Assembly (NCBI GenBank): GCA_021806605.1
Contig: JAJZQY010000011.1
Location: forward strand, 1 to 39,058
Length of the DNA: 39,058 bases
Direction of reading: 5' to 3'
From: Pseudomonadota bacterium
GTDB lineage: Bacteria > Pseudomonadota > Gammaproteobacteria > Burkholderiales > JABEVD01
Shown here: one piece after another, positions 33,631 to 39,058 of the stretch
Position numbering within the stretch: position 1 is the stretch's first letter
Layout of the letters: each line of letters starts with the position of its first letter
Program-made: the position numbers and the translations under genes
The notes under the pieces: model-generated
The model's input: the letters and a program-made list of their open reading frames with translations, nothing else
The model's database searches: none
Told to the model about the DNA's origin: nothing

Positions 33631-34664
33631 GGCCAGAGATCGTTCAGCCTGCTGCGATGAGTGTCGACCTTCACCACTGCGCTCAAGCCTGAGTGCAGGA
33701 GGAATTTCGGGTCAGGGGCGGAAAGGCTGATCCGCACCGGCAGTCTTTGCACGACCTTCACCCAGTTTCCAGTGGCATTTTCCGGCGGGAGCAGGGAAAA
33801 GCTCGATCCCGTCCCGGGACTCAGGCTTTCTACGCTGCCGTGGAAATCGTGCCCGGGATAGGCATCAATTGCGATCATGGCATGCTGGCCTGCCTTCAGA
33901 TGGGCAAGCTCGGATTCCTTGAAGTTGGCCTCGACCCAGACCGTTTTCTCGGATATCAGCGCAAATACCGGCGAGGCTGCCTTGATGTAGTCCCCTGCCT
34001 GCAATCCTTCCACCTTGGCGACGATGCCGTCGACGGGCGCGCTGACGACTGTGTAGGACAGGTTCAGTTTCGCCCGTTCGAGCGCCGTCTTCGCCTGCAG
34101 CACGTTCGGATGCGCATTGACGTCGATGGCGGGATCGTCGTCGAGCAGAGCGCGCAGGTTCATTTTCTCCTGCCTGACGGAAGCCACCTTTTGCTTCGCT
34201 TCGGCAAGGGCGTGCTGTGCCTCGTCCAGTTGAGCCTGGGAGGCAATGCCCTTGGCGGCGAGGCGCTGCGTGCGTTCGAATTCGCGCTGTCGATAGGACT
34301 GCGTCTCAAGGGCCGAAGCCAGGTCAGCTTCCTTTTGCCGATAGCTGGCCTTCAGCGCGGCAACCTGCAGCCTGGCGCTTGCAAGCTTTGCCCTGGCCTC
34401 GGCCACGGACAGCATGAAGTCACGTCTGTCCAGTTCGAACAGGGGGGTGCCGCGCTTGACCCGCTGATTGTCCCTGACATAAATTCGGGTGACGCGTCCG
34501 GGAATATTGGCGCTGATATCGACGCGGGAAGATTGGACATAGGCATCGTCGGTTGAAACATAGCGTCCGCCCAGGAAATAATAAGTTGCGCAGATTGCCG
34601 CGAGCACCACAGCTCCGCCCATGAGCAAACGCTGTCGAAGCTGGTCCATATTCGGGGTATCCAT
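33627..34664 (-). CDS. emrA: EmrA-like HlyD-family membrane fusion protein
   Basis: This 345-residue periplasmic adaptor has one N-terminal membrane segment (about residues 13-32). The STDDAYVQSSRVDISANIPGRV-type block of EmrA follows (from about 34560), then a long alpha-helical hairpin (about residues 90-190) and lipoyl and beta-barrel domains ending with VRISLSAP. It links the EmrB transporter to the NodT-like channel. It is the first gene of the pump operon, divergent from the LysR gene over 127 bases, the usual layout for a LysR-regulated efflux pump. GGAA lies 7 bases before the ATG. Confidence 0.93.
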   Translation of the reverse strand: MDTPNMDQLRQRLLMGGAVVLAAICATYYFLGGRYVSTDDAYVQSSRVDISANIPGRVTRIYVRDNQRVKRGTPLFELDRRDFMLSVAEARAKLASARLQVAALKASYRQKEADLASALETQSYRQREFERTQRLAAKGIASQAQLDEAQHALAEAKQKVASVRQEKMNLRALLDDDPAIDVNAHPNVLQAKTALERAKLNLSYTVVSAPVDGIVAKVEGLQAGDYIKAASPVFALISEKTVWVEANFKESELAHLKAGQHAMIAIDAYPGHDFHGSVESLSPGTGSSFSLLPPENATGNWVKVVQRLPVRISLSAPDPKFLLHSGLSAVVKVDTHRSRLNDLWP

Positions 34665-34718
34665 AAGTGCATTCCGCTGCAGATCGATTTGCCGATTCTA
34701 GCGGACCTGGATTGCGAA

Positions 34719-34745
34719 TATAATACCCAATAATGCGCATGCATT
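34719..34745. promoter_or_regulatory. Divergent control region of emrA and the LysR gene
   Basis: TATAAT (34719-34724) is a possible -10 for the LysR gene, with no clear -35. Immediately after it AATGC-GCAT-GCATT (34732-34745) is an inverted repeat, a possible LysR-type operator, although the classical T-N11-A is not obvious. On the other strand TAGAAT near 34700 could be the -10 of emrA. Confidence 0.35.
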
Positions 34746-34791
34746 GTTTTGCCATGACGAACAATTGGCGCCGACCTTTTACGGGAACGGA

Positions 34792-35688
34792 ATGCGGGGA
34801 ACCGAGTTTGCTGAATTGCGCGTCTTCATGGAAGTGGTCGAGCAGGGAAATTTTGCCCGTGCTGCGGCCTACCTTGGACTTGCGCCGTCGACTTTGAGTC
34901 AGACCATGCGGTCGCTGGAGGAGCGGCTTGGCGTGCGTCTGCTCCATCGCACGACGCGCAGCCTGTCCCTCACCGAGGCCGGCGAGCATCTTCTTGCCCG
35001 GATCAGGCCTGCCTTCGGGGAACTGCTCGCTGCAGTGGAATCCATCAATGATTTCCGGGATACTCCGGTGGGAACCTTGCGCCTCAGCGTTTCGACCATC
35101 CCCGCGCAAATGATTCTGGCGCCGCTTCTGAAGGGCTTCTTGGGCGAATATCCTGGCATCGGTCTCGACATCACCGTCGACAGCACCCATGTGGATATCG
35201 TCAAAGGAAGATTTGACGCGGGCATCCGCTATGGAAGGCTCATTGCCCAGGACATGGTGATGATCAAGGCGAGCCCGCCCTCACGCATCATCGCAGTTGC
35301 ATCTCCCGAGTATCTGGCGGTTCATTCCGTTCCGAAAACTCCCCTGGAATTGCAGAAGCATTCCTGCATTCGATTCAGGATGGGGAACCAGCAGCTGCTG
35401 GTATGGGAATTCGAAAGGAACCAGCGGAAAATCGAAATCGGAGTGAGCGGCCCGCTGATCGTCAACGATGTCGACCTGATGGTCAAGGCGGCCCGTGACG
35501 GGATCGGAATTGGCTATATGGCGGAAGCTTACATAGAACAAGACATCGCCGATGGCAAGCTGATCCCGATGCTGACCGACTGGTCTCCGGTTTACGACAG
35601 CTGGTATCTGTACTATGCCAGCCGCCACCATCTGCCCGCCCCGCTAAAGGCGTTCATTCAGTTTCTGCGGGAGAAGGCGGATCCCTAG
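34792..35688 (+). CDS. LysR-family transcriptional regulator
   Basis: This 298-residue DNA-binding regulator has an N-terminal winged helix (FAELRVFMEVVEQGNFARAA, then the recognition helix in APSTLSQTMRSLEERLG). A C-terminal periplasmic-binding-like co-inducer domain follows (about residues 90-290). ATG 34792 has GGGAACGGA in front. A TTG at 34744 in the same frame lengthens the protein by 16 residues unlike this family. It is divergent from emrA and probably controls the efflux pump and perhaps the OYE genes beyond. Its TAG stop shares the CTAG palindrome with the stop of the next minus-strand gene. Confidence 0.93.
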   Translation: MRGTEFAELRVFMEVVEQGNFARAAAYLGLAPSTLSQTMRSLEERLGVRLLHRTTRSLSLTEAGEHLLARIRPAFGELLAAVESINDFRDTPVGTLRLSVSTIPAQMILAPLLKGFLGEYPGIGLDITVDSTHVDIVKGRFDAGIRYGRLIAQDMVMIKASPPSRIIAVASPEYLAVHSVPKTPLELQKHSCIRFRMGNQQLLVWEFERNQRKIEIGVSGPLIVNDVDLMVKAARDGIGIGYMAEAYIEQDIADGKLIPMLTDWSPVYDSWYLYYASRHHLPAPLKAFIQFLREKADP

Positions 35689-36083
35689 GGGGCGAGCAGC
35701 ATTCCGGTGAGGATCGCGAAGAGGCGCACCACCAGCATCACCTTGCCCTGAGAGCGATGGACGATTCTCGCTTCCATGTCGCCCTTGACGATTTTCATCG
35801 CGGTGAAGATCTGAGCCGCATCGAGCGCGTACAGCGTCAGCAGGATGCCGACATGCATCCATAACAACGAAGAAAAGATTTCCTGCTGATCGATGAGGCG
35901 GTGCCACCATTGGCGGTGGGAATAGAGATAGAAGGGCAGGGACAGGTCGAAAACGATGATGGCTGCCATTGCCGGAATGTGGAAATAGCGCTTGCGGTTC
36001 AGGAAATAGGCGGCCAGCATCAGGAGGTAGCTGAAGATGGCGACGATGAAAGTGCCGGGAATGAGAGGATGTTGGTTCGGCAT
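35685..36083 (-). CDS. Four-span integral membrane protein, DUF420-like
   Basis: This 132-residue protein has about four hydrophobic segments (residues 10-26, 34-52, 70-92 and 113-131). The pattern of His, Tyr and Arg residues between them (NRKRYFHIPAM, FYLYSHRQWWH, LLWMHVGILLTLYALDA) recalls the DUF420/YozB group. That match is weak. Such conserved membrane histidines could bind heme or copper, but I cannot show this. GAGGAG stands 4 bases before the ATG. It is the last gene of the dut-Nudix unit, 8 bases after the Nudix stop. Confidence 0.75.
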   Translation of the reverse strand: MPNQHPLIPGTFIVAIFSYLLMLAAYFLNRKRYFHIPAMAAIIVFDLSLPFYLYSHRQWWHRLIDQQEIFSSLLWMHVGILLTLYALDAAQIFTAMKIVKGDMEARIVHRSQGKVMLVVRLFAILTGMLLAP

Positions 36084-36091
36084 GAGGCTCC

Positions 36092-36616
36092 TCAGAGAGT
36101 GGCGAAGTGAAAGCGGAAGCTGCCGCTTTTCAAGTCCTCGAAATAACGCTGCAAGGTTTCTTTGACCACAGTGAAGGCGATGCCGTTCCAGGGTACCTCG
36201 TTTTCAGAGAAAAGGCCGACTTCCAGGGTTTCCTCCCCGGCGCAGAAGTCGCTGCCTACCAATGTTCCCCTGAAGATCAGGTAAACTTGGCTCAGGGCGG
36301 GCAGATTGTAGAATGCGTAAAGGGGGCCGATCTCCACTCTGGCGCAGGCTTCTTCCAGCGTTTCCCGCGCGGCGCCGGCGTCGGCTGCTTCGGCGTTTTC
36401 CATGAATCCTGCGGGGAGCGTCCACAGTCCGTAGCCGGGTTCGATTGCGCGCCTGCAGAGCAGCACGCGGCCACCCGTTTCCGGGATGCATCCCACCACG
36501 ATCTTGGGATTCTGGTAATGGATGGCATGGCATGCCGGGCAGACATGTCGCGGCAGGCTGTCGCCGGAAGGAATCCTGAATTCGACGAGCGAGCCGCAAT
36601 CGCTGCAATACTTCAT
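36092..36616 (-). CDS. Nudix hydrolase with N-terminal zinc ribbon
   Basis: This 174-residue protein begins with a zinc ribbon (CSDCG at residues 4-8 and CPACH near 28). A Nudix domain follows, whose box is complete: G-FMENA-E-x7-RETLEEA, starting at GFMENAEA. This is the layout of NudC-like or ADP-ribose/NADH pyrophosphatases, but the NudC-specific SQPWPFPxS block is absent, so the substrate is open. It may cleave nucleoside diphosphate derivatives. The ATG at 36616 overlaps the dut stop by one base (TGATG). An in-frame TTG at 36619 has no advantage. Confidence 0.92.
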   Translation of the reverse strand: MKYCSDCGSLVEFRIPSGDSLPRHVCPACHAIHYQNPKIVVGCIPETGGRVLLCRRAIEPGYGLWTLPAGFMENAEAADAGAARETLEEACARVEIGPLYAFYNLPALSQVYLIFRGTLVGSDFCAGEETLEVGLFSENEVPWNGIAFTVVKETLQRYFEDLKSGSFRFHFATL

Positions 36617-37404
36617 CAATGCTTGCCGGTGCTGCCGAAGCCGTTCTCGCCGCGGTGGCTCGCCTCGAATTCGTCGACGATGTTGAATTCCACCTGGGCC
36701 ACGGGAACGACGACGAGCTGGGCGATGCGTTCGAGCGGGCTCAGCACGAAAGTTTTCTGGCCTCTGTTCCAGCAGGAAACGAAAATCTGCCCCTGGTAGT
36801 CCGAATCGATCAGCCCGACCAGATTGCCGAGCACGATGCCGTGCTTGTGGCCGAGCCCGGATCGGGGAAGGATCATCGCCGCATAGCCGGGGTCGGCAAT
36901 GTGGATCGCAATGCCCGTCGGGATGAGATCCGCTTCCCCGGGATGGATGGTGATGTCGTTCTCGATGCAGGCGCGCAGGTCAAGGCCTGCCGAACCCGGA
37001 GTCGCATAGGCGGGAGGGTTGGCGCGCAGGCGCTGATCCAGGATTTTGAGGTCGATCGCTTTCATGTCGGATTGTCCTTTGGAGTTGGATGGCACGATGC
37101 GCGTCTTCAGGTTGAGGCTTTGCGCTATGACGCTGAAAAGGCGATCGATGTTGGGGTGCTTGCCGGGATGGCGCTTCGCATCTTCCACATGCTCTGCATA
37201 GAGTTCGAGTCCGTGGATCGCGCTTGCCGGATTGATGGCGCCGAAAGTCCTGGCCAGGTGGCAATAGACGGCGAGAGATCCCGCCTGCCCCGGCTTGTTT
37301 GCTATGAATGCAGCCGGCTCGTCAGGACCGCTTCCGGCTATTTCGATCCTGTCTATGCCCTCCACGGAAGGGATCGTTTTCAGGTTTTCTGCAAAATTTG
37401 TCAT
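36616..37404 (-). CDS. dut: DUF2322-like domain fused in frame to dUTP pyrophosphatase
   Basis: The frame encodes 262 residues. Residues 1-113 resemble the stand-alone family DUF2322 ([36 protein letters not shown]). Residues 114-262 are a complete dUTPase, which hydrolyses dUTP to dUMP. All five motifs are present: [45 protein letters not shown] and [10 protein letters not shown]. No stop separates them, but an internal ATG at 37065 ([10 protein letters not shown], the normal Dut start) has AAAGGA 9 bases before it. Separate Dut (149 residues, 36616-37065) may thus be made as well. A frameshift or sequencing error is possible, because the TGA next to that ATG is in the neighbouring frame. 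Confidence 0.88.
   Translation of the reverse strand: MTNFAENLKTIPSVEGIDRIEIAGSGPDEPAAFIANKPGQAGSLAVYCHLARTFGAINPASAIHGLELYAEHVEDAKRHPGKHPNIDRLFSVIAQSLNLKTRIVPSNSKGQSDMKAIDLKILDQRLRANPPAYATPGSAGLDLRACIENDITIHPGEADLIPTGIAIHIADPGYAAMILPRSGLGHKHGIVLGNLVGLIDSDYQGQIFVSCWNRGQKTFVLSPLERIAQLVVVPVAQVEFNIVDEFEASHRGENGFGSTGKH
37063..37080 (-). promoter_or_regulatory. Internal ribosome binding site and start of free Dut
   Basis: Reading along the minus strand, AAAGGA (37080-37075) lies 9 bases before ATG (37065-37063) and the Dut sequence starts there exactly as in stand-alone enzymes. This supports separate initiation of the dUTPase part inside the longer reading frame. Confidence 0.6.
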
Positions 37405-37474
37405 CTCTTACCGAACAGGTGCGGCGATCTCGGCATTATAACCGCTTTGCGAAATGCGCCGCGAGAATCTGCGG

Positions 37475-37502
37475 TTGACTAAACTGCATTTGTGTGTATA
37501 TT
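37475..37502 (+). promoter_or_regulatory. Sigma-70 promoter of the desaturase gene
   Basis: TTGACT (37475-37480) and TATATT (37497-37502) are 16 bases apart, five of six matches at both hexamers, with a short leader before ATG 37537. It lies in the 132-base spacer between the divergent dut and desaturase genes. This is the best consensus promoter in the window. Confidence 0.65.
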
Positions 37503-37536
37503 GTAAAGTCGATTCATTCTTTAGGAACATTGTTTG

Positions 37537-38682
37537 ATGTTATTTCCCGGTTTGTCCTTCTGGCAACTCGCTCTTGTAACCCTTGCTCTGACCCACATCA
37601 CCATCGCCAGCGTCACCATTTTCCTGCACCGCCACCAGGCGCATCGCGCGCTCGATTTGAGTCCTGCAGTCAGCCATCTCTTCCGCTTCTGGCTCTGGCT
37701 CACGACGGGCATGGTCACCAAAGAGTGGGCCGCCATCCACCGCAAACACCATGCCAAGTGCGAAACGCCTGACGATCCGCACAGCCCGCAGGTTCTCGGA
37801 CTCAACAGGGTGCTTTGGGGCGGGGTCTTGCTCTACGTGAAGGAATCCAGAAACGCCGATACCATGACCCGCTACGGGCATGGCACGCCGGACGACTGGA
37901 TCGAGAAGCGTGTTTATTCCAGATTTCCCGGGCTCGGCATCACGCTGATGCTGCTTCTCGACATCCTGTTTTTCGGCATTCCCGGGGTCCTCGTCTGGGG
38001 AGTTCAGATGATCTGGATTCCGTTCTGGGCTGCAGGCGTCATCAACGGGGTCGGCCACTATTTCGGTTACCGCAATTTCAGGGCCGAGGATGCGAGCACC
38101 AACATTTTCCCATTGGGCATTCTGATAGGCGGGGAAGAGCTGCACAACAACCATCATGCCTATGCATCTTCCGCAAAGCTTTCCTCCAGGTGGTATGAGT
38201 TCGACATAGGCTGGATGTACATCCGCATCCTCGAACTGATGGGGCTTGCCAGGGTGAAAAAGACTGCGCCGAAATTGCGCCTTGCGAGGGCAAAGAATGA
38301 GTGCGATCTCGAGACCCTCCAGGCCGTGATCACCCACCGCTACGAGGTGCTCGCCAAATATGCCAAGACATTGAGAAGCATCTATGCAGAGGAAGTCGGC
38401 AGGATGCAGGGGATCGATCTTGCCATGGTCAGGAAGTGGCTCCATCTCGATGCGCAGGAGCTCGACGAGGCTTCGCGCGCAAAACTGGGGATCGCCCTGG
38501 AAGGAAGTCCCGCACTGAAAACGGTTTACACCATGAGACAGGAGCTCGAAGCGCTCTGGCAGCGTTCTGCCGCATCCAAGGAGCATCTCGTCAGGCAGCT
38601 CGAAGACTGGTGCCACAAGGCCGAGGCGAGCGGAATCGCGCAGCTCAGGGCCTTTTCCAGAAGACTGAGAAGCTACGCCTGA
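37537..38682 (+). CDS. Acyl-CoA/fatty acid desaturase with ISL3-transposase-like C-terminal tail
   Basis: This 381-residue inner-membrane di-iron desaturase has three histidine boxes, HRHQAHRA (about residue 30), HRKHHAK (about 68) and HNNHHAY (about 205), with four membrane spans. Residues about 250-381 form a soluble helical tail (LKTVYTMRQELEALWQR, LEDWCHKAEASGI, LRAFSRRLRSYA). This resembles the C-terminal end of ISL3-family transposases; no DDE catalytic site is present. From memory, betaproteobacterial desaturases commonly carry it. ATG 37537 follows AGGAA at 9 bases. The enzyme would insert cis double bonds in acyl chains, adjusting membrane fluidity. Confidence 0.9.
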   Translation: MLFPGLSFWQLALVTLALTHITIASVTIFLHRHQAHRALDLSPAVSHLFRFWLWLTTGMVTKEWAAIHRKHHAKCETPDDPHSPQVLGLNRVLWGGVLLYVKESRNADTMTRYGHGTPDDWIEKRVYSRFPGLGITLMLLLDILFFGIPGVLVWGVQMIWIPFWAAGVINGVGHYFGYRNFRAEDASTNIFPLGILIGGEELHNNHHAYASSAKLSSRWYEFDIGWMYIRILELMGLARVKKTAPKLRLARAKNECDLETLQAVITHRYEVLAKYAKTLRSIYAEEVGRMQGIDLAMVRKWLHLDAQELDEASRAKLGIALEGSPALKTVYTMRQELEALWQRSAASKEHLVRQLEDWCHKAEASGIAQLRAFSRRLRSYA

Positions 38683-38723
38683 AACCATTTTCGAAAGAGA
38701 TGGTCTGACCACTTGAATTCAAC

Positions 38724-38751
38724 CGGACAGGCTCCAGCTAGCTCCTGTCCG
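38724..38751 (+). promoter_or_regulatory. Hairpin just upstream of the TPR gene ribosome binding site
   Basis: CGGACAGG (38724-38731) pairs with CCTGTCCG (38744-38751) around a 12-base loop containing AGCTAGCT. No U-tract follows, so it is not a typical terminator of the desaturase gene. The Shine-Dalgarno AAAGGAG starts 6 bases later, so it may shape translation or mark an mRNA 5' end. Confidence 0.35.
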
Positions 38752-38770
38752 ATTCCAAAGGAGAACATGA

Positions 38771-39058
38771 ATGTTTAGAAAAATCATCTTGGCCGCTTCC
38801 GTGCTGTTTTGCACAACGGCTTTCGCAGACGACAGCCCTTCCCTGCACCAGGTTTACGAGGCAGCCCAGGCTGGACGGCTGGACGATGCGCAGAAAATGA
38901 TGGACAAGGTGCTCGCGGCGCATCCCGACAGTGGCAAGGCGCATTTCGTCGAAGCCGAAATACTGGCCAAAGAGGGACGCAGGGCCGATGCTGCAGCCGA
39001 GCTCGGCAAGGCGGAGCGTCTCGCCCCCGGGCTTCCGTTTGCCAAGCCTGAGGCGGTG
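38771..39058 (+). CDS. Exported TPR-like repeat protein, N-terminal part (truncated by window)
   Basis: The visible 96 residues start with a signal peptide (MFRKIILAASVLFCTTAFA, probable cleavage after residue 19). Two TPR-like helix pairs follow, with LHQVYEAAQAGRLDDAQKMM, AHFVEAEILAKEG and ELGKAERLAPGLPFAKPEAV. The block ending GLPFAKPEAV is shared with a family of exported betaproteobacterial TPR proteins of unknown role, from memory. A good ribosome binding site (AAAGGAG, 6 bases before the ATG at 38771) supports the start; an ATG at 38767 reaches a stop after two codons. The C-terminus lies beyond the window. Confidence 0.85.
   Translation, partial: MFRKIILAASVLFCTTAFADDSPSLHQVYEAAQAGRLDDAQKMMDKVLAAHPDSGKAHFVEAEILAKEGRRADAAAELGKAERLAPGLPFAKPEAV

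Noticed and set aside
34744..34791. TTG start 16 codons upstream of the LysR gene
   Set aside because: The extra residues do not look like LysR, and ATG 34792 has a suitable ribosome binding site.
38286..38682. Remnant insertion sequence at the end of the desaturase gene
   Set aside because: The transposase-like part is in frame with the desaturase, no inverted repeats or target duplication are seen, and the architecture appears in relatives from memory; treated as a fused domain.

Overview
The window looks like ordinary chromosome of a Gram-negative proteobacterium, most likely a betaproteobacterium of the Nitrosomonadales/Gallionellaceae type. That placement is inferred from remembered protein resemblance and gene order, not from a search. 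Signs of an outer membrane are BamC, a beta-barrel protein, several lipoproteins and a NodT/TolC-type efflux channel. Coding is very dense, with many ATGA overlaps. I saw no rRNA, tRNA, CRISPR array, intact insertion sequence or prophage, and no gene-free stretch longer than about 250 bases.

1-7.2 kb: the end of ileS, then lspA and ispH in an overlapping operon, a YqjD/YqjE/YqjK envelope cluster, a small DUF4870-like membrane protein and ubiD. A BepA-like periplasmic metalloprotease converges on ubiD. 7.3-15.2 kb: a long plus-strand series with a rhodanese, nudB (apparent TTG start), nadA, a YbhP-like phosphatase, clsB, an Atm1-type ABC exporter, dapA, a short bamC and a WalJ-like metallo-hydrolase. 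It ends in a strong bidirectional terminator. 15.2-19.1 kb: an Ala/Pro-rich lipoprotein, a roxA (ribosomal protein hydroxylase) operon with a degenerate PLD-like partner, a SlyD-like PPIase, panD and an HDOD protein.

19.2-24.5 kb: a regulatory and envelope block. It holds a Crp/Fnr-like regulator, a 34-residue membrane protein with its own promoter, strong ribosome binding site and terminator, a small four-Cys protein, a diguanylate cyclase, a lipoprotein, a beta-barrel outer membrane protein and a bactofilin-M23 endopeptidase pair. 24.7-27.8 kb is one large DUF748/AsmA-like gene.

27.9-35.7 kb: an apparent xenobiotic or electrophile-defence region. An SDR, an Old Yellow Enzyme and a dienelactone hydrolase lie behind an emrA-emrB-nodT tripartite pump, with a divergent LysR regulator. 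35.7-39.1 kb: a membrane protein, a Nudix hydrolase and dut on the minus strand; dut is fused in frame to a DUF2322-like domain. Opposite lie a fatty acid desaturase with a transposase-like C-terminal tail and the start of a TPR protein.

The most unusual items are the DUF2322-Dut in-frame fusion, the solitary 34-residue membrane protein with a dyad at its promoter, the desaturase tail, the single-domain BamC, and the degenerate PLD-like protein coupled to RoxA.
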